64,000 nt of DNA from Haloferax marinisediminis (GCF_009674585.1 NZ_WKJP01000001.1:558001-622000); one strand, 5' to 3'; numbered from the stretch's first letter, positions 16,619-26,014 are shown. Numbers and translations: made by a program. The notes: generated by a model from the letters alone, not told the origin.

Positions 16619-17989
16619 ATGCTGACCGCCCTACAGACAGACCTCGCCTCAGTCGTCGAAGGTGTGAACCTCGTGTGGGTCCTCACCGTCACCTTCCTCA
16701 TCTTCTTCATGCACGCCGGCTTCGCCATGCTCGAAGCCGGACAGGTGCGTGCGAAGAACGTCGCCAACCAGCTCACCAAGAACCTCTTGACGTGGAGTAT
16801 CGGCGTCATCGTGTTCTTCCTGCTAGGTGCGGCCGTCTCGTCTATCGTCGCCGGCCTCACCGGCGGCCCCGTGACGAGCATCAGTGACGCCTTCATGGGC
16901 CTCTACGCGCCCGATGCGTCGGCGACCACTGCGTGGGTCGACTGGCTCTTCGGTGCCGTCTTCGCCATGACCGCCGCCACCATCGTCTCCGGTGCCGTCG
17001 CTGGCCGCGCAAAACTCCGTGCGTACCTCACGTACACCATCCTAATCGCGGGCGTCATCTACCCCGTCGTCGTCGGCATCACCTGGGCTGGCGGCTTCCT
17101 CGGTGGCCTCGGCTTCCACGACTTCGCCGGCGGCATGATCGTCCACGGCATGGGCGGCATCGCCGGTCTCACCGCCGCGTGGCTCATCGGCCCGCGGATG
17201 AACCGCTTCAACTCCGATGGCAGCGCGAACGTCATCCCCGGTCACTCCATCGCGTTCGCCGTCCTCGGCACGCTCATCCTCGCGTTCGGCTGGTACGGCT
17301 TCAACGTCGGCACCGCCGCCGCGCCACTCGCGTACTCCGACGGCGCAATCACGCTCGGATCGTTCGCCTACGTCGGTCGTGTCGCCCTCGTGACCACCCT
17401 CGGCATGGCCGCTGGCGCAATCGGTGCGGGCGGCGTCGCCATGTACAAGACCGGCAAGGTTGACACGCTCTACGTCGCCAACGGCCTGCTCGCTGGCCTC
17501 GTCGGCGTCACCGCAATCGCAGACGACATCATCTGGCCGGGTGCGCTCGTCGTCGGCCTCCTCGCCGGCGCACAACTCCCCATCGTCTTCGAATTCGTCG
17601 AAAAGCGCCTCCGCATCGACGACGTGTGTGCGGTCTTCCCCGTCCACGGGTCTGCGGGCGTCCTCGGAACGCTCCTGTACCCCGTCTTCGCCGTCCCCGT
17701 CTGGCACAGCGGTGCCTCGTTCGTCTCGCTGGCCATCCCGCAGGTGGTCGGCGTCGGCGTCATCGCCATCTGGACGTTCGTCGCCACGGCAGCAGTCTTC
17801 GGCGTCTTCCGCGCTGTCGGCCAAGCCCGCGTCTCTCCCGACCACGAACGCGAAGGCCTCGACACGGCTGAACACGGCGTCGACACGTACCCCGAGTTCG
17901 GGTCGCGCGACACCGACACCGGCATCCGCGCTGACGGGTCCGGCATCCCACACGGGGATGGATTCATGACGACGCGGAAGGAGGACTGA
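16619..17989 (+). CDS. amt: Ammonium transporter (Amt/MEP/Rh family), second copy
   Basis: Second ammonium channel, 456 residues, same topology as the copy at 14480. Pore histidines lie in MIVHGMGGIAGL and FPVHGSAGVLGT; the signature [13 protein letters not shown] is near residue 37. GGAGG six bases before the ATG marks the start. Several DNA blocks are identical to the first copy, for example 64 bases at 16938-17001 versus 14781-14844 and 58 bases at 17256-17313 versus 15126-15183, while other parts have diverged. The C-terminal tail keeps the EHGVDTYPEF motif. It forms an operon with the following glnK. Confidence 0.97.
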   Translation: MLTALQTDLASVVEGVNLVWVLTVTFLIFFMHAGFAMLEAGQVRAKNVANQLTKNLLTWSIGVIVFFLLGAAVSSIVAGLTGGPVTSISDAFMGLYAPDASATTAWVDWLFGAVFAMTAATIVSGAVAGRAKLRAYLTYTILIAGVIYPVVVGITWAGGFLGGLGFHDFAGGMIVHGMGGIAGLTAAWLIGPRMNRFNSDGSANVIPGHSIAFAVLGTLILAFGWYGFNVGTAAAPLAYSDGAITLGSFAYVGRVALVTTLGMAAGAIGAGGVAMYKTGKVDTLYVANGLLAGLVGVTAIADDIIWPGALVVGLLAGAQLPIVFEFVEKRLRIDDVCAVFPVHGSAGVLGTLLYPVFAVPVWHSGASFVSLAIPQVVGVGVIAIWTFVATAAVFGVFRAVGQARVSPDHEREGLDTAEHGVDTYPEFGSRDTDTGIRADGSGIPHGDGFMTTRKED

Positions 17990-17992
17990 GCC

Positions 17993-18364
17993 ATGAGCAA
18001 CGCTGACCTGCCCAACGACGGTGGCATCAAGATGGTGATGGCCATCATCCGGCCCGACAAGCTCGCAGACGTGAAGACTGCACTCGCCGAGGTGGGTGCC
18101 CCGTCGCTCACCGTCTCGAACGTCTCCGGACGCGGCTCGCAACCCGCCAAGAAGAGCCAATGGCGCGGCGAAGAGTACACCGTCGACCTCCACCAGAAGG
18201 TCAAAGTCGAGTGCGTCGTCGCCGAGACACCGGCCGAAGACGTCGCCAACGCAATCGCAGACGCCGCTCACACCGGCGAGAAAGGTGACGGGAAAGTGTT
18301 CATCCTCCCGGTCGAAGCAGCCTATCAGGTTCGAACCGGCAAGACCGGCCGCGACGCAGTCTGA
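17993..18364 (+). CDS. glnK: PII nitrogen regulator GlnK, second copy
   Basis: PII protein of 123 residues, partner of the adjacent ammonium channel, nearly the same as the copy at 15880 except for a five-residue longer N-terminus ([11 protein letters not shown]) and scattered substitutions. The T-loop again has Trp at the Tyr51 position (QWRGEEY). [16 protein letters not shown] matches the PII C-terminal signature. About 50 bases encoding [16 protein letters not shown] are identical to the first copy. It starts 3 bases after the amt stop codon. Confidence 0.96.
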   Translation: MSNADLPNDGGIKMVMAIIRPDKLADVKTALAEVGAPSLTVSNVSGRGSQPAKKSQWRGEEYTVDLHQKVKVECVVAETPAEDVANAIADAAHTGEKGDGKVFILPVEAAYQVRTGKTGRDAV

Positions 18365-18368
18365 AGCG

Positions 18369-18397
18369 ACTTCGACTGCCGCCACTTCGACTGCCGC
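18369..18397. repeat. Two-copy 15-base tandem repeat after glnK
   Basis: ACTTCGACTGCCGC occurs at 18369-18382 and again at 18384-18397, immediately downstream of the second glnK. No function is evident; it lies in a 140-base gap with no gene. Confidence 0.6.
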
Positions 18398-18505
18398 TAC
18401 TCAGTGGGTCGGTCGACGTGACCGCCGACCGGGCGGACGCCGGCCCCACGCGAAACCATTTTTCTACTCCGCACGAAGCGACGTGACGATGAGCGGTGTC
18501 TCTCC

Positions 18506-19195
18506 GTGTTGAGTGTCGAAGTCGTCGTCGGCCTCGTCATTGCACTCGCCGGGATGTCCATCGTCGGCGTCGCCGTCGACCGATACCTCCCTGAGCCCGA
18601 CAGTCCACGCGCAGACCTGCTCGTGAGCGATATCAGCAAGTGGGCGGTGTTTCTGACGCTCTGTGGCTACGTCGTGGTCGTCGAGGGGCGACCACTGTCG
18701 TCGCTCTCGGGCCGCTCGCTCGACCCACTCTCGTTCGTCGCTGTCGTCGGTGTCGGCGTCTTCGTCCTGTTCGCGGCGAACGTGGTGACTGCACCACTGT
18801 TCGACCGGTTCGGTATCGACGACCTCGGTGATGGGATGTCGCACCTCGCGTCGCTCTCGGTTCGACACCGTCTCTTCGTCGCGGTCACGGCTGGCGTCAC
18901 CGAAGAAGCGCTGTTTCACGGCTACGCCATCGAACGACTCATCGAAGCGACCGGAAGTCCGCTCCTCGCCGGTGGTGTCTCGTTCGTCGCGTTCACTGCT
19001 GGCCACGCAGTCGGGTGGAGCCGCGGCGCAGTCGTCCGTATCGCGGTTCCCGCGTTGCTGACGACGCTCATGTATCTCGTCGTGCGCGACGTGGTGGCCC
19101 TGATGGCGATTCACGCGCTCAACGACGCCGCAGGGTTGCTGTTGGCGCGGTCGGTGCAAGGCGTCGAGGACGCGACGGACGGCGCGACCCAGTAA
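18506..19195 (+). CDS. CPBP-family intramembrane glutamic endopeptidase-like protein
   Basis: A 229-residue polytopic membrane protein of the CPBP (CAAX protease and bacteriocin-processing) family. Motif 1 is [14 protein letters not shown] with Glu133-Glu134; the Arg usual five residues after the first Glu is His138 here. Motif 2 contributes His167 (FTAGHAVG) and the last motif is [10 protein letters not shown]. Family members cleave membrane substrates or anchor complexes. The GTG at 18506 ([10 protein letters not shown]) is chosen, since a transmembrane segment begins at once. It is followed closely by hemL. Confidence 0.8.
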   Translation: MLSVEVVVGLVIALAGMSIVGVAVDRYLPEPDSPRADLLVSDISKWAVFLTLCGYVVVVEGRPLSSLSGRSLDPLSFVAVVGVGVFVLFAANVVTAPLFDRFGIDDLGDGMSHLASLSVRHRLFVAVTAGVTEEALFHGYAIERLIEATGSPLLAGGVSFVAFTAGHAVGWSRGAVVRIAVPALLTTLMYLVVRDVVALMAIHALNDAAGLLLARSVQGVEDATDGATQ

Positions 19196-19227
19196 GGTCT
19201 TTGCCGCGAGGGGGCGAACCGCCGCGC

Positions 19228-20565
19228 ATGAGACACGACGAGTCCCGCGCGTTGTACGACCGAGCGCTGTCGGTTCTCGCTGGCGGTGTGAACTCCTCGG
19301 TCAGGGCAACCCAGCCCTACCCGTTCTTCGTCGAACGAGGAGACGGCGCACACGTCATCGACGCCGACGGGAATCGGTACATCGACTACGTGATGGGCTA
19401 CGGCCCACTCCTGTACGGCCACGACGCACCCGAGCCCGTCCAAGCGGCCGTCCAGAAACACGCCGCCGCAGGGCCGATGTACGGTGCACCGACGGAGATA
19501 GAAGTCGAACACGCCGAGTTCGTCGCCCGGCACGTCCCCTCGGTCGAGATGCTTCGCTTCGTCAACTCGGGTACCGAAGCGACCGTTTCGGCAGTCCGCC
19601 TCGCCCGCGCGACCACCGGGCGCGACAAAATCGTCGTCATGCAGGGCGGCTATCACGGCGCACAAGAGTCTACGCTGGTCGAAGGCGGCCCTGAGGGTGC
19701 GAGTCCGAGTACGCCGGGCATCCCCTCGTCGTTCGCAGAACACACGATTCCCGTCCCGTTCAACGACGCCGAGGCAGTTCGCGAGGTGTTCGAAGCACAC
19801 GGTCAGGACATCGCGGCGGTGTTGGCCGAGCCCATCCTCGCGAACATGGGCATCGTCCACCCAGTCGATGGCTATCTCCAGACGCTTCGCGACGTGACCG
19901 AGGAGTACGGCTCGCTCCTCATCTTCGACGAGGTCATCACTGGGTTCCGCGTCGGCGGCCTCCAGTGTGCCCAAGGGAAGTTCGGCGTCACGCCGGACCT
20001 CACGACGTTCGGGAAGATTATCGGCGGCGGGTTCCCCGTCGGTGCCATCGGCGGCAAAGCCGAACTCGTCGAGCAGTTCACCCCCGGCGGCAACGTGTTC
20101 CAGTCGGGCACGTTCTCCGGCCACCCAGTCACGATGGCCGCGGGCCACGAGTACCTGAAGTACGCCGCCGAAAACGACGTGTACGACCACGTCAACCGAC
20201 TCGGCGAGAAACTCCGGTCTGGCATCTCCGACATCCTCGAAGACCAGGCACCCGAGTACACCGTCGTCGGCACGGACTCGATGTTCAAGACCATCTTCAC
20301 GCGTCACGGCCCCGCCGACCGCGACGACCTCTGTGAGAGCGGATGTGAACAACGCGAGTCGTGTGCCCGCTTCGACTACTGTCCGAAGACCGGTGCCGAC
20401 GTGTCGAAGGCAGAAACCGACCGCTGGGAGCGCGTCTTCTGGCAGGAGATGAAAGACCGCGGCGTCTTCCTCACCGCGAACCAGTTCGAGTCGCAGTTCG
20501 TCTCGTACGCGCACACGGACGAAGACATCGAAGAGACGCTCGAAGCGTACAAAGAAGCGCTCTAG
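19228..20565 (+). CDS. hemL: Glutamate-1-semialdehyde 2,1-aminomutase
   Basis: PLP enzyme that converts glutamate-1-semialdehyde to 5-aminolevulinate, the committed C5-pathway step before HemB. At 445 residues it shows the N-terminal [20 protein letters not shown] and the PLP-lysine region [20 protein letters not shown]. Near the C-terminus it carries an insertion with Cys369, Cys373, Cys379 and Cys385 (spacing C-x3-C-x5-C-x5-C) not found in bacterial enzymes I know; a bound metal or Fe-S cluster is possible. The start ATG at 19228 lies about 26 bases after a TATA-like CTTTGCC. Confidence 0.95.
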   Translation: MRHDESRALYDRALSVLAGGVNSSVRATQPYPFFVERGDGAHVIDADGNRYIDYVMGYGPLLYGHDAPEPVQAAVQKHAAAGPMYGAPTEIEVEHAEFVARHVPSVEMLRFVNSGTEATVSAVRLARATTGRDKIVVMQGGYHGAQESTLVEGGPEGASPSTPGIPSSFAEHTIPVPFNDAEAVREVFEAHGQDIAAVLAEPILANMGIVHPVDGYLQTLRDVTEEYGSLLIFDEVITGFRVGGLQCAQGKFGVTPDLTTFGKIIGGGFPVGAIGGKAELVEQFTPGGNVFQSGTFSGHPVTMAAGHEYLKYAAENDVYDHVNRLGEKLRSGISDILEDQAPEYTVVGTDSMFKTIFTRHGPADRDDLCESGCEQRESCARFDYCPKTGADVSKAETDRWERVFWQEMKDRGVFLTANQFESQFVSYAHTDEDIEETLEAYKEAL

Positions 20566-20627
20566 CGTCTACGACCGCTCCCTCTCTCGAAATAATAGTT
20601 CGTTAACCCGACAGTTTCGGGTGCGAC

Positions 20628-21017
20628 TCACTCGACCCGCAGTCGCGACTCTGCTGCCTTCCAGAGCGGTGGGTAGGCCAACGCGCTCCCCAGACCGACG
20701 CCGAGAACCCACGCGAGGACGATGCCAACGACGTTCTCCTCCAGTTCGAAGAAGACGAGGAGGGTGACGAAGACGAGTGTCGTAACGAGACCGACCAACC
20801 ACACTCGGACGACGAGACGGAGTCGGAGCGGGCGAACCCACGTCAAGACGACACCTGCTACGCCAGTGAGAACGTAGCCAAGCCACCACGGCGCATCGTA
20901 TCCGAAGAGCGGCAAGAGCACGTCGAGTGGCGCGAACACCGGGAGCAACCCGAAGAACAGGAGCGCGACGACGACGAAGTCACCGACCTGCTGGACGGGT
21001 GAATCGAGGGAGGGCAT
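20628..21017 (-). CDS. Small four-helix membrane protein
   Basis: A 129-residue integral membrane protein with hydrophobic segments at about residues 14-36, 44-60, 70-90 and 95-113. It lies on the opposite strand between hemL and hemC. No motif is recognised and its position does not establish a role in heme synthesis. The ATG at 21017 begins MPSLDSPVQQVGDF. Confidence 0.68.
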   Translation of the reverse strand: MPSLDSPVQQVGDFVVVALLFFGLLPVFAPLDVLLPLFGYDAPWWLGYVLTGVAGVVLTWVRPLRLRLVVRVWLVGLVTTLVFVTLLVFFELEENVVGIVLAWVLGVGLGSALAYPPLWKAAESRLRVE

Positions 21018-21132
21018 TGAGGAAGTCGTGGTTCGGGCGGGGTATTCGTCTTTCCCTCCCGTGGTGCGTCAGACCCCGACACGACAGCGACGAACTGGAG
21101 GGCTTTTCAACGCGGGCGCCAGACAACAGCGT

Positions 21133-22230
21133 ATGACTACACGGACGCTGCGACTGGCGACGCGGGGGTCGGCGCTCGCTCGCGCACAGGCTTCGAGCGT
21201 ACAGGAGGCGCTCGCGAGCCGACGACTCGACGTCGAACTCGTCGAGGTCGAGACAGAGGGAGACCGAATTCAGGACGAACTCATCCACCGACTGGGCAAG
21301 ACGGGCGCGTTCGTTCGCGCACTCGACGAGCGCGTCCTCGACGGCGACGTCGACGCGGCGGTCCACTCGATGAAGGACATGCCGACGGAGAAGCCGAACG
21401 ACCTCGTCGTGGCCGGCGTCCCCGAGCGCGCACCTGCGGGCGACGTCCTCGTCACGAGCGACGGGTCCGACATCGACGAACTACCCGAAGGCGCAGTCGT
21501 CGGTACGTCGTCGCTCCGCCGACAGGCGCAACTGCTCAACTACCGCGAGGACCTCGAAGTCGCACCGCTCCGCGGCAACGTCGACACGCGCGTCGAGAAG
21601 TTGCTGGCGACGAGTCTCCAGCGAGAACACGAGGCCCGCGTCGAAGACGACAAAGAACGACAGGGGAAGCACGGAAAGACCGACCACGACGGCGAGTTCG
21701 ACCAGCGCGCCGACGAGTGGTTCGACAACCTCACCGAACTCGAACGGCAGGCGATGAGCCGAAAGGTCGACACCGAGTACGACGCTATCGTCCTCGCAGA
21801 GGCCGGTCTCAAGCGCAGTGGACTCGCCGACAAGGTCGAGTACCAGCGTCTCGACCGAAATTCGTTCGTCCCCGCACCCGGGCAGGGTGCCATCGCAGTG
21901 ACGGCGTCCGACCCAGAGATTGTCGACCTCGTCCACGACAAACTCGACCACCCGCGAACGCGCGTCGAGACCACCGTCGAACGAACCATCCTCGCCGAAC
22001 TCGGCGGCGGGTGTATCGCACCAATCGGCGTCCACGCGCTCTTGCAGGGCGAACACGTCCACGTCGACGTCCAAGTGCTCGCGACAGACGGGTCAGAAGC
22101 CATCAAGACGTCGCGTGACCTGCCAGTCGGCAACCACGCGAACACGGCCCGCGAGTTCGCAGCAGGACTGCGCGAGCGCGGTGCTGACCAGCTCATCGAG
22201 GCCGCCCGACAGGAAGCAGAGGAGGAGTGA
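21133..22230 (+). CDS. hemC: Hydroxymethylbilane synthase (porphobilinogen deaminase)
   Basis: Polymerises four porphobilinogen molecules to hydroxymethylbilane. Of its 365 residues the N-terminal LRLATRGSALARAQ, KTGAFVRAL, SSLRRQAQLLN and LRGNVDTRVEKL are family motifs. Cys294 in GGGCIAPIG carries the dipyrromethane cofactor. About 50 extra charged residues (roughly 160-205) are inserted just before YDAIVLAEAGLKR, absent from bacterial enzymes. TATA-like GCTTTTCAA is about 26 bases before the ATG at 21133. The methyltransferase gene starts one base after its stop. Confidence 0.96.
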   Translation: MTTRTLRLATRGSALARAQASSVQEALASRRLDVELVEVETEGDRIQDELIHRLGKTGAFVRALDERVLDGDVDAAVHSMKDMPTEKPNDLVVAGVPERAPAGDVLVTSDGSDIDELPEGAVVGTSSLRRQAQLLNYREDLEVAPLRGNVDTRVEKLLATSLQREHEARVEDDKERQGKHGKTDHDGEFDQRADEWFDNLTELERQAMSRKVDTEYDAIVLAEAGLKRSGLADKVEYQRLDRNSFVPAPGQGAIAVTASDPEIVDLVHDKLDHPRTRVETTVERTILAELGGGCIAPIGVHALLQGEHVHVDVQVLATDGSEAIKTSRDLPVGNHANTAREFAAGLRERGADQLIEAARQEAEEE

Positions 22231-22231
22231 G

Positions 22232-23083
22232 ATGACGGGGGAGGACGAGCCGGCTGACTCCGACACCGTCGGGATGGTCCACCTCGTCGGGAGCGGTCCG
22301 GGTGACCCGGAACTGCTCACGATGAAGGCCGCACGCCTCATCGACGAGGCAGACGTGGTCCTCCACGACAAACTGCCCGGCCCGGAGATTCTCGGGATGA
22401 TTCCGGCCGAAAAACGCGAAGACGTCGGCAAGCGTGCCGGTGGCGAGTGGACGCCACAGGAGTACACGAACGCCCGATTGGTCGAACTCGCCCGCGAAGG
22501 GAAGCAGGTCGTCCGATTGAAAGGTGGCGACCCGTTCGTCTTCGGCCGCGGTGGCGAAGAGATGGAACACCTCGCGGAGAACGGAATCCCGTTCGACGTC
22601 GTGCCCGGCATCACCTCGGCAGTCGGTGGCCCCGGGTCCGCAGGCATCCCCGTCACCCACCGCGACTACGTCTCGTCGGTCTCGTTCGTCACCGGGCACG
22701 AAGACCCGACGAAAGACGAGTCGGCAATCGACTGGGGAGCGTTGGCCGCGACGGGTGGGACGCTCGTCGTCCTCATGGGTGTCGGCAAACTGCCGCTCTA
22801 CACGGCCGAACTGCTCGACGCAGGAATGGACGCCGACACGCCCGTCGCCCTCATCGAGCGCGCGACGTGGCCCGAGATGCGCGTCGCGACCGGGACGCTC
22901 GAAACCATCGTCGACGTTCGCGACGAGGCCGACATCGAACCGCCGGCGATTACCGTCATCGGCGAGGTTGCGGCGACTCGTGACCACGTCAAGGAGTTCC
23001 TGCGTGGTGGCGGCGTCGACGCCCTCGCCAGTGCATCGACCGACGGCATGAAGGAAGCCGGTGACGAGGAGACAGACGAATAA
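22232..23083 (+). CDS. cobA: Uroporphyrinogen-III C-methyltransferase
   Basis: SAM-dependent enzyme (SUMT) that methylates uroporphyrinogen III at C2 and C7 to precorrin-2, leading to siroheme and cobalamin. It has 283 residues with the P-loop-like LVGSGPGDPELLTMKAARL near residue 18, VRLKGGDPFVFGRGGEE and PGITSAVGGPGSAGIPVTHRD. GGAGGAG at 22221-22227 before the ATG is the likely ribosome-binding site and lies within the end of hemC. The stop overlaps the hemD start (TAATG). The enzyme stands alone without the CysG dehydrogenase/chelatase domain. Confidence 0.95.
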   Translation: MTGEDEPADSDTVGMVHLVGSGPGDPELLTMKAARLIDEADVVLHDKLPGPEILGMIPAEKREDVGKRAGGEWTPQEYTNARLVELAREGKQVVRLKGGDPFVFGRGGEEMEHLAENGIPFDVVPGITSAVGGPGSAGIPVTHRDYVSSVSFVTGHEDPTKDESAIDWGALAATGGTLVVLMGVGKLPLYTAELLDAGMDADTPVALIERATWPEMRVATGTLETIVDVRDEADIEPPAITVIGEVAATRDHVKEFLRGGGVDALASASTDGMKEAGDEETDE

Positions 23084-23826
23084 TGAGCCAACAGGTTCGT
23101 GCTGCGGTCTTCCGCCCCGACGACGAGCGTATCGACGCGGCGGTCGAACTGCTTGATTCCCTCGGCGCGACCCCGATTGCCGACCCGATGCTGGTGGTCG
23201 AACCGACAGACGCAACACCCGAACCGGCCGAGTACGTCGTCCTCACGAGCAAGACCGGGGTCGAACTGCTCGCCGAGGCCGGATGGGAACCGGGCGAGGC
23301 AGTGCTGTGCTGTATTGGTCCTGCAACCGCCGGCGCCGCACGTGAGGCCGGCTGGACTGTCGACCGCGTCCCCGACGAGTACACGTCGTCCGGGTTGGTC
23401 GAACACCTCGCACCCGACGTGTCGGGGGCGACGGTCGAAGTCGCCCGGAGCGACCACGGGAGTGACGTTCTCCTCGACGGCCTGCGCGACGCCGGTGCCG
23501 ACGTTCACGAGACGGTTCTCTACCGGCTCGTTCGCCCAGAGGGGTCGGGCGAGTCGGCCGTCATGGCAGCCGACGGCGACCTCGAAGCGGCCCTGTTCAC
23601 CTCGTCGCTGACGGTCGAACACTTCCTCGACGCCGCCGAAGAACGCGGCATCCGCGAGGAGGCAATCGCCGGCCTGAACGCTGCCGTCGTCGGTGCCATC
23701 GGTTCGCCGACGCGGGAGACGGCCGAATCGCACGGCATCGACGTCGACGTCGTTCCCGACGAGGCGACGTTCGAGGCACTCGCCTGCGACGTCGTCGAAA
23801 CAGCAGCACCGACCTACCACGAGTGA
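23083..23826 (+). CDS. hemD: Uroporphyrinogen-III synthase
   Basis: Cyclises hydroxymethylbilane with D-ring inversion to uroporphyrinogen III. It has 247 residues of two similar alpha/beta domains with low sequence conservation; recognition rests on the VVLTSKTGVELL and ALFTSSLTVEHFLD motifs, the late VVGAIGSPTRETAE, and the position after hemC and the methyltransferase gene. The ATG overlaps the preceding stop by one base. Confidence 0.92.
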   Translation: MSQQVRAAVFRPDDERIDAAVELLDSLGATPIADPMLVVEPTDATPEPAEYVVLTSKTGVELLAEAGWEPGEAVLCCIGPATAGAAREAGWTVDRVPDEYTSSGLVEHLAPDVSGATVEVARSDHGSDVLLDGLRDAGADVHETVLYRLVRPEGSGESAVMAADGDLEAALFTSSLTVEHFLDAAEERGIREEAIAGLNAAVVGAIGSPTRETAESHGIDVDVVPDEATFEALACDVVETAAPTYHE

Positions 23827-23883
23827 CACGGCCGGGCCGCAGCGACTCGGATGCGACAGCGACCCGGGTGCGAGCGTGACGGA

Positions 23884-25059
23884 ATGAGCGAACCTACAAC
23901 CGACGGGTCGTGGCGAACCGTCGCCGCAGTCACCGGGTGGCAGACCGCGGCCAGTCTCTGTTACTACACCATCTTCGCCTCCACGGGACTCGTCCGTGAG
24001 GCGTTCTCGCTGTCCGAGTCACTCGTCGGCGTCTTTCTGACCGCCGGCGTCCTCGGATACACCCTCGCGTTGTTCCCGAGCGGTGCGCTCGTCGATGGCT
24101 ACGGCGAGAAACCCGCGATGGTCGTCGGTCTCTTCGCGCTCGCAGTCGCAGTCGTCGGCGTCTCGTTCGCACCCTCGTACGCACTCTTGTTGGTCACCGC
24201 CGGCCTCCTCGGTGTGGCATATTCGGCGGCGATGCCCGGTTCGAACCGTGGTATCGTCGCTGCCGCCCCCGCAGGGAGCAAGAACCTCGCGATGGGATTG
24301 AAACAGGTCGGCGTCACCGCCGGAAGCGGTGCATCGTCGGTCATCATCACGGGCGTCGCTGCCTTCGCGGCGTGGCAGACAGGGTTTTGGCTCATCGCCG
24401 TCGTCGCCGTGGTGTACGCGCTCTTCTTCGCCGTCGAGTATCGGGGGACGCCCGGAACCGGACGGCTCGAACGGCCACAACTCGGTGGGCTGAGCGACAA
24501 CCGAGTCTACGTCGCCCTCGTCGCCGCCGGACTGTTCATCGGTGCGTCTATCTACTCGATGCTCGGGTACACCATCCTCTACGTGCAGGACGTGGTCGGA
24601 ACGAGTCCCGCAATCGCCGGTGGCGTCCTCGCGGCGACGCAGGTGACCGGGAGCATCGGCCGTATCGGTGCCGGGAGTCTCGCCGACCGACTCGGTGGCG
24701 TGAACGGGGCGGCAACCGTCGCACTTGCTCAACTCACGGGTGCGGTCGTCCTGTTCGGCCTCCTCGCCGGAGCAGGGGGGTCGCTCGTCTTCACCGTCGT
24801 CGTGTTCGTCGCGCTCGGACTCACCATCCACGGCTCGACGGGTGTGTTCTACTCCTGTTTGAGCGGCGTCGTCGACGACGGCGACATCGGCGCAGCGACT
24901 GCGGGTGGACAGACCGCAATCAACACCGGCGGCCTGCTCGCACCACCGCTGTTCGGTATCGTCGTGGAGTCACTCGGCTACGGTGCCGGGTGGACAGTCG
25001 TCACCGTTTCGACGGTCGCAGCGGCACTCTTGCTGTTCGTGGTCACACGACGGCTCTAA
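23884..25059 (+). CDS. Major facilitator superfamily transporter
   Basis: A 391-residue secondary carrier with about twelve transmembrane helices. The loop between helices 2 and 3 reads GALVDGYGEKPAMVVG, matching the MFS G-x3-D-x-G/Y-x-R/K motif, and GSLADRLGGVNGA is the equivalent in the second half. It resembles YbfB/CynX-like or general haloarchaeal MFS carriers; the substrate is unknown. The ATG at 23884 (MSEPTTDGSW) places a short soluble tail before the first helix. Confidence 0.85.
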   Translation: MSEPTTDGSWRTVAAVTGWQTAASLCYYTIFASTGLVREAFSLSESLVGVFLTAGVLGYTLALFPSGALVDGYGEKPAMVVGLFALAVAVVGVSFAPSYALLLVTAGLLGVAYSAAMPGSNRGIVAAAPAGSKNLAMGLKQVGVTAGSGASSVIITGVAAFAAWQTGFWLIAVVAVVYALFFAVEYRGTPGTGRLERPQLGGLSDNRVYVALVAAGLFIGASIYSMLGYTILYVQDVVGTSPAIAGGVLAATQVTGSIGRIGAGSLADRLGGVNGAATVALAQLTGAVVLFGLLAGAGGSLVFTVVVFVALGLTIHGSTGVFYSCLSGVVDDGDIGAATAGGQTAINTGGLLAPPLFGIVVESLGYGAGWTVVTVSTVAAALLLFVVTRRL

Positions 25060-25166
25060 CAACTCGCGCCTGTCCCAGAGAGTTCGTACTGAGTCGAACC
25101 GGCGGTCGGCGCTGGATTCGACGTGTGACCCCTAGACTATTCGTACTCGTGTGCGCACCTTGTCAC

Positions 25167-25898
25167 ATGATACGATACGACATCCGTGGCGACGCGAGTT
25201 GGCTCACGCTCGACCGACCCGAGAAGAAGAACGCCCTCCACCTCGACGGATGGCGAGCACTTCGCGATGGCCTCGACCGGGCAGCAGAAGACTCCCGTGT
25301 GGCCGTCCTCACCGGTGTCGAAGACGTGTTCTGTGCCGGTGACGACATCGCCCTCATCGACGAGGCGGAGACTGCCGACGACGTGGAGACACTGACCGAC
25401 TGCCTCTACGACGTGTTTTTCGGCATCGAATCGCTGGACATTCCGGTCATCGCGGCCGTCAACGGACTCGCCTACGGCGGTGGCTGTGAACTCGTCGCCG
25501 CGTGTGACCTCGCTGTCGCCGTCGAAGATGCGACGTTCGCGCTCCCGGAGACGACCATCGGCGCGTATCCACCGTACGCAGTCGAGCGTGTGGCCGAAAC
25601 CGTCGGCAAGAAACGACTCATGGAACTCGCGCTGACGGGCGACCCAATCGACGCTGACCGGGCGGCAACGTGGGGGCTCGTGAATCGAGTGGTCCCGGCA
25701 GGACAGTTAGCGGAGACGACCACGCAATTCGTCGAGTCGATTGCAAATTCCCCCCGGCGTTCGACCCGCCTCACGAAACAGTACGCGGCAGTCGGTGCGG
25801 CCGACCCGGCGGCACGCGACCGAATCCGCGGTGCCTTCCAGCAGATTCGTGCCGACGACGAGTGTCGGGCGGCGACGAAACGGTTCTTCGAGCGGTGA
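25167..25898 (+). CDS. Enoyl-CoA hydratase/isomerase family protein
   Basis: Crotonase-fold protein of 243 residues. DRPEKKNAL near the N-terminus, the oxyanion-hole stretch FCAGDDIALI and AAVNGLAYGGGCELVAACD are typical. The position of the first catalytic Glu of enoyl-CoA hydratase is occupied by GGGCELVAACDLAV; ALPETTIGAYP carries the second. Activity on CoA esters is expected but the substrate cannot be named. The ATG at 25167 (MIRYDIRGD) is the first in frame giving the canonical N-terminal strand. Confidence 0.85.
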   Translation: MIRYDIRGDASWLTLDRPEKKNALHLDGWRALRDGLDRAAEDSRVAVLTGVEDVFCAGDDIALIDEAETADDVETLTDCLYDVFFGIESLDIPVIAAVNGLAYGGGCELVAACDLAVAVEDATFALPETTIGAYPPYAVERVAETVGKKRLMELALTGDPIDADRAATWGLVNRVVPAGQLAETTTQFVESIANSPRRSTRLTKQYAAVGAADPAARDRIRGAFQQIRADDECRAATKRFFER

Positions 25899-25935
25899 GC
25901 TGAAGACGACCCGTCTCAGGACGCTTCGATATCGC

Positions 25936-25999
25936 TATCCTCCGGGATATATACCAACCATATACTATATGTATCTAATAGCAGGATACTTAGTTAAAT
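25936..25999 (+). promoter_or_regulatory. AT-rich promoter with dyads upstream of the PstS-like gene
   Basis: TATCC and GGATA (25937-25941 and 25945-25949 approximately) flank a 3-4 base spacer, followed by the dyad CATAT-ACT-ATATG at 25959-25971. The likely TATA box GTTAAAT (25993-25999) is 16-25 bases before the two candidate ATG codons, so the message is probably leaderless. The dyads are placed where a phosphate-responsive activator might bind; that is inference. Confidence 0.45.
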
Positions 26000-26014
26000 C
26001 TGCGTTCGTCACGG

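Noticed and set aside
17042-18385. 447-codon open frame opposite the second amt-glnK operon
   Set aside because: Antisense shadow of well-supported genes with no domain and no suitable start signal.
24372-25166. N-terminal extension of the enoyl-CoA hydratase frame back into the MFS gene
   Set aside because: The extension is Arg-rich out-of-frame reading of the MFS gene; the crotonase domain starts at 25167.
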